From NCBI RefSeq assembly GCF_019097595.1, contig NC_080734.1, positions 4,229,392 to 4,293,391 of the forward strand: 64,000 nucleotides of DNA, written 5' to 3'. The DNA comes from Hemibagrus wyckioides (taxonomy: Eukaryota; Chordata; Actinopteri; Siluriformes; Bagridae). Of the stretch, positions 25,925 to 39,851 are shown piece after piece. Position 1 is the stretch's first letter; every line of letters begins with the position of its first letter. The notes beneath the pieces are model-generated. The model ran no database searches and was not told the origin of the DNA. It saw only the letters and a program-made list of their open reading frames with translations. The translations under genes and the position numbers were made by a program.

Positions 25925-27066
25925 GGGGGATGGGTTCTTGGGTGGTAAAGAAAGTTGAATGACATCTTCCAGGCTTCTTAGAGTTAGCTTGTTGCTGATA
26001 AACCTTTTTGTGTTAGTATGGTGCTATTTTTTATTTATTTGTTTTCATTACATTTGGAACGCTTCTAGTTAAAACTCAAATTTATAGACTTTAAAACATG
26101 ACATCAAGGTGAAAAAAACAGGTTGTTGCTGTATGGTGTCCAGTTAATTTTTTTTCTCTTAAGAATGAAGTTGTTGAAATGACAAAAGCAAGTGTTTCAG
26201 AGAAATCTCATGCTACAAGGCCATGCTACAATCTCAGCCCTAACGATAAGATTTAAAAGGACTGACTCACTGATCAATACCAGATCAATAAATACTACAT
26301 GACTATCAGTAATAAGTCAAGTCAACTGATATCCATGCATGAAAAATTGAGTTATTTAAGTTACTGGGTGGGTTTTGGATCCTTAAGCAAGATCAAGCAA
26401 AGCCAGATGTGAACATTCCCCCAAAGTAAGCCTGGATGTCAGAGGGAAGCCGGGCCTCAAGAAGATCTGCTCTGCCTGACAGGCTCGTTCTATCCTCCCC
26501 ACGCCTGTCAAAACACAGATAGACATGGGAGGAATTTCATACAGTGTGTGTTTCTCTTGTTTTCTCACCTGTTACCATGTGGCCATATGCCCAGAGATAA
26601 TAAAGTCGTAACATCAACATTTACAGAAACAGGTTGTAACTTGTTCTTTTATGTGTTCACTAAATTAGGTCAGTGTTTTCGTACACGCATTTGGCGGGGC
26701 TTTTACGATTGTGAAATTTTTACCTCGAAGCCTGGTTGCTGAATTATGTCATGAGTTTTTGGCATGAAATCAGACCAAATGGGATCAGCAAACATCAAAC
26801 CCTGATCAGACTGTAATATGGCTGATTTAATCTGTACAGGGGATGAAAGTCTTTTAACATTGACCGCAGTGCAGTTCTGATTTCCTGCAGATGTTTCAAC
26901 ACATCATCTTGAACTGATTACAGCAATAAAAAACATTTAATGTACTTTGATTAGTTTCTTTTGTGTCCATTCAGTGATTCACATGAATGTTATTAGTCCA
27001 AACCAGATATTTTGTGTCTCTAACAGTGCTTTGTTTTCTTTTATCTTTTCCCCCCTCCCTTTACAG
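23517..27066. other. Intron before the main AKAP12 exon
   Basis: Relatively repeat-poor for this window. There is a CT run at 25891-25921 and T-runs, and the rest looks unique. The 25540-25800 stretch is plain single-copy sequence and a reasonable candidate for conserved regulatory DNA. No further exon can be supported. The acceptor at the end (CCCTCCCTTTACAG) is strong. Confidence 0.5.
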
Positions 27067-30000
27067 TTGGCCAGACGGAGGCCATGCCCCAGAAAGAGGA
27101 CAGCCCTGACTCGGTCGAGATCCTCCAAGATGAGGTCTCGCCTCAAGCTAATGGAGAGCAGGAGGAAAAATGTGTCACTGCAGATGAAACTACACCCACA
27201 GAAGAGAAGGTAGCTGAGGAGAAACCAACTGAATCCAATGAGGTGGGTTTCAAGAAGATCTTCCGCTTTGTTGGCTTTAAATTCACGCTGAAGAAGGACA
27301 AGAATGAGAAGACAGAGCCTGTACAGCTCCTGACAGTGAAGGAAACTGAGGATGGTGCTTCAGAAGCTGTTGTTGAGGAAACCAAAGAAGAAACTGTGAC
27401 AGCAGAAATCCAGCCTGAGGATGAACAGAAACCAGATGCTCCAGAAATGGAGAAAGATGTCAGTGCTGAAGATGCTGCAAAGACTGAAGCAGAACCGGAC
27501 GTCCCTGCAACTGATGCCCCAGCAGAGACCAAATCAGATGGTGCTGAAGAAACTGACAAGACCCCAGCTGATGAGCCAGCTGAAGAAGTGGAAACTGCTA
27601 CTCAGAAAGAGAAAGAACCAGAACCACAAGCCGAATCTCCTACATCTCCACCATCTCAAGAAACACAGTCCCCTTTCAGAAGATTCTTCACTCAGGGAAT
27701 CTTCTCAAACCTGCGTAAAAAGACAAGCTTTAAAAAGTCTAAAGAGGAGGAACTGGTAAAGGAGAAATCTGCTGAGGAGGATATAAAGGAGGCGGAGGAG
27801 AAAGAAGAAGAGACTGCAGCAGGGGAAGAACAAGTCAAGGAGGATGCAGAAGAAGTGAAAACAGAAGAACAGGTCGATAAATCTGAAGCAGCACCAGAAA
27901 AATCTGAAGCAGCACCAGAAAAATCTGAAGCAAGCCCAGAGGAAACACCATCTGCACCACAGGAGCAAAAGGAGGAGGAGCTAAAAGTGGAGGTTGAGAC
28001 CACAAGTGAAGCTGCACCAGTACAGGAGCCCGAAGCTGTTGAACAATCTACAACCGGTGAGGTTTCAGAGACCTCTGCTGCTGAAGAAAAAGAAGAGATC
28101 AAACCCACTGATGATACCAAACCTACTGATGACAAGGCAACTGAATCTTCCGAGGAACAACAGACTTCTGAGAAATCCCCTGCAGAAACAACCACTGAAG
28201 CTGAAGTTCAGTCATCCCAAGACAAAGCCAAGGCTCAAGGAAGTCCTCTGAAAAAATTGTTTACTGGGGCAGGGTTGAAGAAGTTGTCCTCCAAAAAGCA
28301 GAAGGGCAAAAAGGAAACAGAGTCAAAGCAAACCGATTCTACCGAGCAGGCAGCCGAACAGATTCAGTCATCCACAGAGTCAGGTGAGGCTCAAAAACCT
28401 GACAGCGGCGCTTCGTCTCCAGAAGAATCTGGTGAGCACATTGTAGGTGAAGCAAGTCAGGCTGAGGCCAACATGGAAGCCGAAGGTGAGGCAGCAACCT
28501 CTGACAGTGAGAAGAAGAAAGATGGCATTCTTCATTGGGCCTCTTTCAAAAAATTAGTCACTCCAAAGAAACGTGTCAAAAGGTCATCTGAGAGTGAGGA
28601 TGAAACCCCTGGAGACAAACCAAAGTCAGCCACTATGTCCTCAACAGAGAGTGCTGTCTTCGAAGAGAAAGCTGAGGAGATTAAACCAAATGATGAAGTA
28701 AAGGAAGAAGCAAAGGAGGAATCACAGGTCGAGTCCAAGACTGAGACAAAAGCTGAAAAGACTGAACAAACCACAGAGGAGCCTAAGAAGAAGATTGACA
28801 CCTCAGTATCCTGGGAAGCCCTTATTTGTGTGGGATCAGCTAAAAAGAGGGCCAAGAAGAATTCAGACTCTGATGACGAAGAAACTAAGATTGAGGAAGA
28901 GGTTCAGCAGCCAGGGGAAGAACAGGCCAAGAATGCAGAGTCTCCTCTTGAAAGCTCACAGGAGGTCGAGCGTGAAAATTTGGCTTCTTCTCCAGAACAA
29001 GAAGGAGAGCTTGTCTCTACATGGGAGTCCTTCAAAAGGCTGGTAACACAACGTAAGAAACCAAAGGCTGAAGAGAAGGCTGATGAAGCGCAGGGTCCAG
29101 AGCAGCCAACATCTGACAGTGAACTGCCAAAGGAAGAGTCATCCTTCTCCCTTAGAAAACTAATTCCCAGAAGAAAGAAGAAGTCCGATGCTAAACAAGG
29201 ACAGGTGTCTTCTGATGTCGGATCTGCAGAAGAAGATTCTGATACACCTGCTGTGGTACCGCTGTCCGAGTATGATAACGAACAACCAGAGAAGACTAAG
29301 GATGAACAAGAAAAGCCAGAGGAGGCAAAGCCAGAAGTCACACCTGTCACTCCAGTCACTCCTGGAAAAGCATCTGCTGAGGACAGATCTCCTTCTTGGA
29401 TCTCAGCTACTGTGGAGAATGTTGAAGATGAGGCAGAGGGTAAGCCACTAAGTGATATTCCAGAAGAAGGCGATACAGCTGCTACACCCAAATCGACTGA
29501 TAACACCATAGCAGAAGATGTCATAGAGTTCACTTCAGAAGCTGTCACTGCCATTGAGCAAGCAGAGGAAACTGAGATGGTTTCTGCTCTGTCACGCATC
29601 ACAGAATTACCTGATACATCTGGTGAGACTTCACCAGTTCCAGATGATGGGGTGGTGAAGAAGGCTGAAGCCATTTTACAAGAAGCTGTAGAAACTATCA
29701 CTATTACATCAAGTGCAGTGGCTGTCACAGTAGCAGAGGAGCAGACCAAAAGTATGGCTGTCTCAACAAGCCCATTCCAGATTGAGTCAGCCATTAAGGA
29801 GGAGAAAGTGGTCTTGGCTGTTCATGAGAAAAGTGAAGCAACAGCCATTTGCACCGGCCTTGACACCAATGAAATTCAAGCTGTAGAAGAAGAAAGTCCT
29901 TTGAAGACTACAGTGGAAGCTGTCACCACTGTCAATGAGGCACTATCTGTAGAGTTGGCCGCTGAGGACCAAACTTCAAAGCCCGAAGAAGCTGAAGTGG

Positions 30001-31694
30001 CAGAAGACAAAGTTTTTGTGGCACAAGTTAATGAAGTTCAAACTGAGTGCAAAGAAGAGCCTCCAGCCTCGGTAGAACAAACCGTGGAGGAGACTGTAGC
30101 GGTTCAGTCTACGAGCGAGATCCAGGAAGCAACAGCGGTTCAAGCGGCGGTGGTCACACCAATTCAACAGGAAATTGAGATTCTTGAAGAACCAGTAGTG
30201 GCAGAAAACACTCCAAAGGTGGCAGCAGAGAGCCCTGTTGAATCAGCTGTAGAACATCCAATCTGTGCTCAGACAGTGGAGATCACTGAAGTTACTGCTG
30301 CTGAAGGCGAGGTGCAGGAGCTAAAAGATGTTTCAGAATCAGTCACCAGTGCTGAGGTAGAATCTGTAGAAGTTGCAGTAGCTGTACCAGAAGAAGTTAC
30401 AACATCACTTGCAGATACCCTTGTGGCTGAGACAACTGTGTCTCAAGAAGATCCCATCCTTGTCCTGGCTGCAACAGCAGAGATAGCAGTGACAGAAGAG
30501 ATTGTCTGTGTTTGCCCTCCCCCAGAATCTAAAACAGAAGCAGAGGTGAAGGCTGAGGTTGTTATGGAGAGCGTTTCAATCACTCAAGTCCACATTACCA
30601 CATGTGTTGAGGCTGATGCAGTGAGTATTCCTGCCGAGGAAAAGACTGAAGTTGCAACATCAGACGTCAGTGCTGTGATTGAGGAAGCAGGTAAAACAGA
30701 TGAGGAAGAAGTGGAAGCAGTGGATCTGAAGGAAGCAGAAGCCATTCAGGAACAGAGCACGGTCATTGTTCAGGAAGTCCTTCAAAATGTTGTTGAGAAC
30801 CTGAGTGAAATGCACACAGAACAAGAGGTAGAAGAGAAGCCGGTGGAGGAGATCGATACGGCAAAACCTGAAGAAGTTTCACCTGCAGCCGTGGAGGAAA
30901 AATCGTCACAAGATGCACCAGTCTTAGAAGAAAAACCTACGGCAGATACACAAATTCAAGAAGAAACAAAGCCTGAGACAGAAGACAAAGCTGAAGAAGA
31001 ACCAACCCAAAACATTACCGAGACAGTTAGCGAAGCCATTCAGATTCCTGAAAAAATTGTCAGTGCTGTGGCAGAAGAAATGAAACCACAGGAGGAAGAG
31101 GTATCCTCAGTCTCTGTGGAAGCAACACAAGTATGTACAGATGTAGTGGAGCAGGAAGTTGAATTAAAGGAAGGTGAAAAGGAGGTAGAGGAAGACAAAA
31201 CAGTCACCACAGAAAGCGAAGATGGAAAATGTCAAGTTGAGAAAGATCAAAATGAAGAAGCTAGTGGAACCACAGAGACACCTGCTTCAGAGGAGAGCAG
31301 TCAAGCACAAACTGCCTCTCTTGAAAGCACAAAGCATGCCGAGATTGTCGAGGAGGAGAGTCAGCAGGCCCAAGACATGAAGATGGAGACAACGATGGCG
31401 GATAAGGATGAAAGCGCAACGCAAGACACTGAAATTTCTGTGAAAGAAGACAGCACCAAAAGTCAGGAGCCATCAAAAGATGTGCCTCAAACAGACTTGG
31501 AAGAAGCACAGAAGGATATTTCAGCACCAGACATGAAAGGCCTGGAGGGGTCCGGAGAGCCTGACTGTCAAAAGACAGATGCTGAAGCCAGTGAGGTGAA
31601 AACAGCCGCTGAGGAGACCACTAAAGCCACTAAAGAAGAGGGCACGGAGAAGGAGATTGCCACCGTCACCACAGAGACTGCTACAGAGTCATGA
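27067..31694 (+). CDS. akap12: AKAP12 (gravin/SSeCKS), main coding exon
   Basis: A-kinase anchoring protein 12 is a membrane/cytoskeletal scaffold that binds PKA, PKC, calmodulin and other signalling proteins. This single exon supplies 1542 residues plus the stop; the numbering below starts at the internal ATG 27084. Visible features are a polybasic GFKKIFRFVGFKFTLKKDK (55-73), SPFRRFFTQG with a KKTSFKK tail (196-219), and GSPLKKLFTGAGLKKLSSKK (386-405). Three AKAP12 WSK-type motifs follow: WASFKKLVTPKKR (W485), WEALICVGSAKKR (W577) and WESFKRLVTQRKK (W647). The PLSEYD and RSPSWISA blocks are also family signatures. An amphipathic VQEVLQNVVENL (about 1229-1240) aligns with the mammalian RII-anchoring helix. 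The rest is acidic, Glu/Lys/Thr/Val-rich and probably disordered. The C-terminus ends TES, as in mammals. The protein is shorter than the human forms (about 1680-1780 residues). Which teleost duplicate (akap12a or b) it is cannot be decided here. Confidence 0.97.
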
Positions 31695-32761
31695 GCCAGT
31701 GAGTATCTCATCTAGTCCCATATGTGTAATATATAGACATGTTTTTAATAATGAACTTTTCTGTACTTTTCCCTGCTTTCAGTTTGAAGATCAAATCAAA
31801 AACAAAAAAGTTCTCAAGGCAAATGCATGTTGAAAAAGTTGCTAGAGGTCACCAGATGACATCACAGGCTAATTGGCACAATCACTCAAACATCATTCTA
31901 TAATTTCTATCAAGTATACACACAAAACAAACCAGTTGAAGTGAGGTGTCCGGACCAAACCAGATTTGGTGATTTTTAGACAAATGTAACATCTTTATTG
32001 AAAAAAAAGGGCCTAGTGTTAGATCTAGCGACTTTCCAAGCAGGTATTAGCATCTGTCCTGCATTCGATATGGCTTTTCAGCCCACTTCAAGACTAAACT
32101 GTTATATTTGCATGAGATGATGTTCCCAATGACCAGTTGCTGATCACCAATCAGTGATTACGATCAAATGAATATGCAAATTAGCGCATGGGGGAACGTA
32201 TTAAGATGGATCTTTTAAGAGCATTAGCTACATTCCCTGAGAAGATTTGGCAACTCAATCATGGACTTACACACTGGTGGTGTGTCCAATGACCCTGCTC
32301 TCTCGACTCGTACAACCAGACAGTCGCTAATGTTTAATTAAAATCCGCTAGGTTTCTCGCTAGGGTTCCATTTAAATAAAGACACGAGGGTTCTAAAAAT
32401 TGGCCACATCTACTGGCAAAGTTTGCACAAACTTGGACTCCCTGGAAGGTGTGGCTCAAGGGGAATCTTTTTCACAGAAGGTAATAAACAAAAGTTAGGA
32501 TATTGTTTCAAAATTCCTCAGGGTCCTTTTTTAAAAACATCAATGGACCTTATTTTTATTACTGGTGGATTTGCCGGCTCGTGAAATGAAAAAGCTTTTG
32601 TTCGAGGTATAAGTAACCAAGAGAACTTTGATATCAAAGCAGGAATGCCGCAGCCTGACCCCTCACTTTGTAGGCTGCCTTTTAAAGGGAAGCCGTGTGA
32701 AGGAGAGATGAACTTGTGCTGAAAGACTGATTATAATTCATCCCCCCACATGCTCTACACT

Positions 32762-32801
<40 letters not shown>

Positions 32802-33712
32802 TACACATACACACACTACACACACACACACACACTCCTTTTCTCTTCCCTTCATCAAAGCCCTCCATATGTGGTCAGGAAACCGTTTCAAGGAACAAAT
32901 CTGATTTGACAAGATACTTCTGATAAGCGTTAGAAAACATATCTTTCTTACAGTCGGTCTGAAAATGAAAATAGAATTCTTCACACCTTGAATGGTCCAT
33001 GATTATTAGCGTTTAAATTGACACACAAACTCAAGCTGGTTTGCTTAGCATTAAAATAACTAGCCAGCCCGCTATTGTGTGTAGGTAGCTAAAGAAAATT
33101 CTGTGAAGCTTGCTAAACAAAACAGTTTAGTTGTTCGGGTCTATGTTGACTGCTTTTACATTGACACAAATGTAAGCTAGTTTGCTAGCTGCAATCCAGC
33201 TAGCTGTTTTGTTAGTGTAGCTAATGGATGTTATTGTAACTTGTGATAGGTTTGGCTGATTTTAATTTGACTGCTAGCAGTGGACTAGCTAACTGTCTAC
33301 CTAAGTTTTGGCTGGCATTAACGGCGTCCTACAAGGCGACTGTTTGTCTTTACCAAAGGGCGGGACTTTATGCAACAGAGCAGCCATGTTCAGATTCAGG
33401 TTCTAAACTTCTCTAGTCGTAACATCTCTGGCTGCATAACCCTACATGCGTTATTGGTAATGCGATGAAGAAGTACATATTCAGGGTGACTTTAAAAAAG
33501 AAATACAGTTTTTTTTTTCAGTCGTATGAAATGAAAGAGAAGATAATAAGTGGAAGGGACAGCAGGAGGGGAGATGGTCATGGAGGGAGATGGAGGTGGA
33601 GGTAGAGGAGAGATGGGTGTGACAGTTAAATCTTTGATGAGTCCTAATGCAGCATTGCAGTGTGGACCAGTCGAGGGTGAATTATAGCAGTGCAGCAGGG
33701 GTTTGGTGCAGG

Positions 33713-33763
<51 letters not shown>

Positions 33764-34349
33764 TCCTCTCTCTCTCTCGCCCCCCCACTGTTCTGAAACT
33801 TGCTGAGTCATAATAACAAAGAGGAAAAAAGATAGGAGGCCAAGAGAAAGAGGCAAGAGAGAAAAAGAGAGAGTGGGGGGGGAGTGAAGGCAGACCTGAT
33901 GATGACATGATAACACGTCTGATCTGAAGTGTGAGCTATGAAGACAGAGTGATAGAGAAAGCTTGAGACTCGAGCTAATTTTGTTCGGCAGCGCTGATGA
34001 GTTCTGGATTCTGATTGGTCAGCAGCTCTGACAGTATTGCAGCTGAGAGTCGCAGGTTTGCATTAACACACGAACGTGTTTTCAATACTTTGTGACGGTC
34101 AGGGGGCGAGCTGTAACATCCACCAACGTCAGAACGATAAAGATAAGAATGAACTGAAAGTCACTCCTGAAGTTTAAGCTTTTTATTGGAAAACCTTCAG
34201 GAAAAACAACAATCCCAAAAATCACAGAGGGGGAAATAAATAAAAATAAATAAAAAATAAATAAAAAACACCTGACAGGAAAAAAATGTAGATTTATTTA
34301 TTAATTTAAAGAGAATTAAAATCTAATTAATGATTCAACAACAACAATA

Positions 34350-34401
<52 letters not shown>

Positions 34402-34494
34402 GATTTCATAATAATCTCAGAATGTATAATTATTATATTAAAAATATATTCTGTAAGAGTTATTTTCTCAAGCATGTGTCACACACTCATTACT

Positions 34495-34528
<34 letters not shown>

Positions 34529-34545
34529 TGTGTGTTGTCTTACAG
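31695..34545. other. AKAP12 3'UTR intron
   Basis: The stop codon TGA (31692-31694) is followed by GCCA and a donor GTGAGT (31699). The matching acceptor is TTGTCTTACAG (ending 34545), after a CT/TG tract. Within the intron are AC runs (32762-32834), TAGCTAG-rich sequence (33050-33300), a CT run (33716-33770), a MITE-like piece (33985-34135) and an ATT run (34356-34400). No coding exon is visible. The serine-rich frames on the minus strand near 33.5-33.9 kb come from the CT run. Confidence 0.7.
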
Positions 34546-34776
34546 GTTGCATGTATTAGGCAGTTGTACGAGAAGCTCCTCTAGAAGATACAGGAGCAGA
34601 AGAAAGAGCCAGAGACTCATCCATCCATCCATCCATCCATCCATCCATCCATCCCATAATATCTCTTTATAGTGTTGAAAAACTGTTCCTGAATGAATGA
34701 ATTTTTTTGACATTTTATTCTCACGGAGGTGTCATGAAGGGCTGCTGTCGGATGGAGAGAAACGTGTATGTGTATG

Positions 34777-34815
<39 letters not shown>

Positions 34816-36250
34816 AGATCTTATCTTGTATATTGTATTTATATCTGAAATATTCCGTCATCCCAACCTTGACCAGAACGAGACCCGAATGAACGGATGA
34901 CGTCACCACCCACCTACAAGGGTCTTTTTTTTTTTTTTGTTACTTTCTTTTTTTATTTTTTATTTACGAATCATGGTACACGTGTGCAGTTAAGCGTTCT
35001 GAGCGTTTATAAGAGCCAGCATAATCATTTCCATTCCTACTGTACATATATATATCATAAATCTATAAAAAAAACAAAAAAACAAAATACATTCTTTGAC
35101 ATTTCTCGACTGTGAAACTTTTTTTAATTTTATTTTTATTTTTTTTATTTTAGTTCTCTGTGTTTGAGAAGCACACGCTTTCGTTAAAACACTGCTTTCA
35201 CCTCTAATATGTGAACGAATGATCGGGTTTTGGGTAACGAATGAGATTTGACAGCACTGTTCAGTGGCACGTGAAGTACAGTATCTATTCTTTACTGTTT
35301 TTTTTGTTTGTTTTTTTTTTTAAAAATTATTAAATATTCTAAAGTATTGCCATGTGCACTGGCGCCCTCTACAGGAAGCCAGTTGATTTATTTTTTTTAA
35401 TTTTTTATTTTGTATTTTTTTTTTATGAAATTAATTTGCGTTCACATTTCATGTGTTTTTGCTTAATTTTTAAAACAAACATTTTTATTTACAAACTTTA
35501 TTCATATTGCGCTAAAAGCGTCTGTATTTTTTAATTTTCTGTATCATAGACTAACAATATGTCTCATTCCAGTGACGATCACCTTTCGGAACAATTTATT
35601 CACAACTTTTTTTTTAAAAGAATTATAAAAACACTCTCTTTTAGTGCTTTGAAGCCTTCGATGCATGAAACAAAGCAGAAGTGAGATTTTGCAGAATCAG
35701 CGTGTGTATATGCAAAGCATCGCATCTTTCATTAAAACTCAGTTCATCGAGGTCACCTTTGTAATCCTGCTGATTATTACGACGCAGTAAATAATGTCTC
35801 GGGTGACGCAGCAGCGACTATCAGTGTTTTATTTTTATTTTCGTGCTGGAGGTAAATTACAGGATGTGAGAATCCCTGCAAAGATGCTTTATTTTGATAG
35901 AATAGAAAAAGAAATAGAAAAACAAAAACAAAGCAAAGAATGATCTTCTTTCATCACGGCTTGTATCGATTCCCCCAGGTAGAATCCTGTTCTCTTGCTT
36001 TTTATAAAAAATTAAAACAAAATATTACTGTGAAGCTCCGTAAACATTTGTACAAATTGTATACCTGTGTATCTTAAATCAATATTGTAATATTAAATAA
36101 CCAATGAGAGCATTAGACGATATTATGTAGCATGATCTTCTCTGTTTTTTTTGTTTTGTTTTATTTTTTATTCGTCAAGCTGTTAATAGTATGGATACAG
36201 AACCATGTCTATATTTCATTTAAATAAAAGTTAGCCTTGTAAAGCCATAC
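34546..36250 (+). other. akap12: AKAP12 terminal 3'UTR exon with poly(A) signal
   Basis: The exon begins after the acceptor TTACAG and runs AT-rich with a TG run (34784-34812) and a CATC array (34621-34652). It ends near AATAAA at 36223-36228, followed by a T/GT-rich stretch (ACTTGTGTTTTC). No long frame is present. The exact cleavage site is inferred. Assignment to AKAP12 rests on the splice signals and position; transcripts would confirm it. Confidence 0.7.
35360..35375 (-). promoter_or_regulatory. CTCF-like motif
   Basis: The minus strand reads CCTGTAGAGGGCGCCA, a close match to the CTCF core (CCAnnAGrkGGCrs). It lies inside the AKAP12 3'UTR exon. Match made by eye. Confidence 0.5.
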
Positions 36251-38500
36251 TTGTGTTTTCTTTACTGAGACCCCCCCCCCCAAAAAAAATACTATTTATA
36301 GCAAATATTTTAAATAAAGGATTTTTTCTAGACTTTAAATTGAATTTACTTTTTTTTTTTTAAATAAATAAATAAATAAATAAAAATAAATAAAATAAAA
36401 ATACGTTTCTTTCTGGACATTTAATTCATTTTTTTAAAACAGAAAAACAGCTTTTTTAAACAGCTTTTTACTTCAAAAAACAGGATTTGTTACATTTTTA
36501 AAAAATGAATACATTTATATATTTTTTCTTTTTACCTTTATTTTTTAAGTATATTTTAAAAATCTAGACATTTAACTTTTTATTTTACAAGGTTTTTTCT
36601 TACATTTTTTTAAATAAATGAATAAATTTAGAATTTTATCTTTTTCATTTATTTTTAAGCATTAACGAAATATAGACATTTTACTTTTTTACTTTTACAA
36701 AAGGCTTTTTACATTTAAAAAAAATAGATTTATAATTTTAAATTTATTTTTAAAACATTAAAAAATCTAGACATTCAACTTTTTACTTAAAAAAGAATAT
36801 TTACATTAAAAGTGTTAATCTTTTAATAATATATGTTATATGTACTATATATTTTTTATAGGCACTATGATTATATAATAAGTACAAAAACGCTAAATAA
36901 AAATTAGTCTTGAAAAAATGTCAAATGTGCTTATTTTGTAGTTCATTTAAAATAATGTAAAATATTTTATTTTATATCATTATATTTTTCGGGAACTGTG
37001 CACTGAACCCTACTGTACAGTGACAGTAAAGGTATTTTTAGAAGCTTCTGGAAAAAAGGTTGGCCTATTTTATAAAGATTTTATTAAAAAAAAAAAAAAA
37101 CATTTTATTTGATTATTAAATTATTGGATAAATGTCTCATGGTGTTACTGAATTAGTTACATTTGTAAAAAGGTATAGAAATGAATCCTGTCATCATTTA
37201 AGCCTGTGAAGTATCTCAGTTATCTCTCAGCACGTGTGTGAGGAATTGAAAGCTGCAGTTTGTCATTTTTTTAACAGTGTTTATAGACCTGTGATGCTCC
37301 CACGCTACCAGACACACCTTTAAAGGACTGATCTGTAACACTTCCATGCAGCAGATCTGATTATTTTCCTTCTCCAGGTTTCTAATTGTATTTTTTTTTT
37401 TTCTGGCCTGGAAATTAGCTCCGCCCACTCGAGTCAGAAAACCTATACAGCCTGGATTACACGTGAGTTTAATGATGTACACAGAACGTCTGCTGTTTGT
37501 GCACAAGTTTATTGTTCACGTGCAAAATTGCTAGAAGGAAGCAAGGAAGGATAATCCAGCTCCATCCAGAAGTGTTTCAGGTTTATACTGCCCCCTAGTG
37601 GGTATTATAGTCTTTAATCCTCTGGACACACATACGGTATGTAAACGATGCTGCTCAAGTTGTTTGCTGTTGAATCTGCACATAAACACAGACAAGCATC
37701 AGGGATAAACCAGGCCCAGGATATGGAAAGCCAAATGGCTCATAATTCTACACCATTTTAAGGCCAAAATGGTCAGCAGACTTTAACTTCTACTGTCTGA
37801 TAATCCTACTTAATGCTGAGTAAAGGACATCAGGGCCGTGACGATCAGACGACTGAAGTCAACTTAAAGCTTTATTGTATTATAAAGCAAAGCTCATCCT
37901 CGCCATCATTGGTGCTTTATAAAGAAAAATCATGCCTGTTAAGTGAACAGTTAGTGTCACATAACCCCTAACTGTGATTAGGACACTTTTAAAAAAAATT
38001 TAAAAAAAAGAGTAAGAAAGTAAGCAAATAATGAGCCATTTGGTTTTCCATACCATCAAGGAGCCAGTGGGCGGAGCTTGTCAGTAGGGGAGGAGCTGTA
38101 ATTCTAATGTAAAAGATAATCCTTCTATTTCAACATGTGATTGATTATATAAAACCCTGTGATTGTTGCTTGTCCAGTTTGTCCATCATTCAGGGATTAT
38201 TTCAATTTACGTTATAGTGAATTTAACCAAAAAGAAAAAGGTTTTTATTGTTCATTATCGACAATGACAGATCACATTTATTCTGAGGCAGTTGTTCAAT
38301 TCCTGAGGTGCTGCAGATCACAGTATACTGTTATTGTTTGCCTTCGCTTTGGAGTTTGTGCATTTCGGAGGAGGAGATCCTTCACCTCCTCCCTCTAACT
38401 GCCTCGAAAATAAACTCCGAACAAAATACATTAGCAAGTTGCATATGATGAGATACGTAACAGTATAAAAAACAACAACAACAACAACAACAAAAACAAA
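36251..38500. other. AKAP12-ZBTB2 intergenic region
   Basis: The first kilobase is extremely A/T-rich with many homopolymers (36280-37150). The remainder is more balanced. No exon, RNA gene or transposon end was recognised. The region separates two convergent genes; the 3' end of ZBTB2 may extend into it. Confidence 0.5.
37587..37602 (-). promoter_or_regulatory. CTCF-like motif
   Basis: The minus strand reads CCCACTAGGGGGCAGT, essentially the CTCF consensus. It sits between the convergent ends of AKAP12 and ZBTB2. Match made by eye. Confidence 0.55.
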
Positions 38501-39794
38501 AAGCATGGCATATCAATTCACCATTTCTGTACATGCGTGACCACCAGGAGTGGACAATAAAGCAACGTTAGGAGTCAAGAGTTATCAAATCCCAGTCTTC
38601 AATCAATCAGTAGTAATTTAATTCACAAAATGACCTCGGGGAAAAAAAAAAAAAAATTCACCAAAAAAATTAAAAGTAAAAAATTTCACTAGAGGAAATA
38701 ATACTAAAAAAAATAAAAATAAAATAAAAAAAACAACAACAAAAGGTCCCATTTTCTTGTTCCTGAAGAAATCTATAAAATAATAATAATAATAAAAAAA
38801 ATTATAACAATAATAATAACTTCCTTATTTGTCAAGCTGCTCATGTCTTTTTCGCTATATTTGACTCAAATATAAAACAACAACATTATTATTATTATAA
38901 CGAATGTCCGATGCTCTACATAAATTTCCTCAAAAGTAGTCAGGTCCCTAAATTTCAGTGCTTGGACGGCTGAACAAGGAGCGAACAATAAGCAACAGCA
39001 GATAATGAAAAGAAAAAAAAACAAAAAAAAAACTAATTAAAATATTAATAAGACCAGATACGCCGAGACAAACAAATGTACATACGCTCGTGCTACACTA
39101 AAAATCTGATTATATTCTACGCTCAATGCACTTTATGCAATATACAACATTTGTAATATAAAATATTCTTTGTAAATATAGTACTGTGTATAAAATTTAA
39201 AAAAAAAAAAAAACCTGGAAAATAAGGGCTTTTAAAAACATTTTTTTCCCTCACAAACAAACAAACAGTAAAATCTCCCTTCAAACTAAGATATTGAGAC
39301 ACGAGTAGGTTCACCCAGACTGTCTTTGTGTAACAGCTCGAGATAAATAAAAAAATTAAGAAATTAAAAAAGAAAATAATAATAGCAATAGTATTTTTTT
39401 TTTTAAATGGCACATTTGTAAACATTTCACCAAAATAGGTTCCAGATCGATAAAAAAAAGAAAATAATAATAAATTGTCAAATTGTGTTGGCACAAATTA
39501 TTGTTTCTAATTAAAAAAAAAAAAAAATTTTAATTCAAATAAGCTTGTCACATGAGCTCAGGATTGTAACCAATGGATTTCGATTGGATTTTGAGCTTTA
39601 TATAACTGAAACAAGTCACTTTTTACACAGATTTATACAAGCTGAGGTGCGAGTAAGGGGGAGGAAAAATAAAAACAAATACAAAAACTTAAAAAAAAAA
39701 AAAATTTTAAATTAAAAAAAAAAACGAAAATCTGGATTAATGGGTTAATCAGGAAAGAGAAAATAAACTTCTGTAACACTCTTTGGCTGATGGA

Positions 39795-39851
<57 letters not shown>

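Noticed and set aside
27143..29794. Long serine-rich open frames on the minus strand opposite AKAP12
   Set aside because: They are antisense shadows of Glu/Lys/Ala-rich coding sequence; the plus strand matches AKAP12 throughout.
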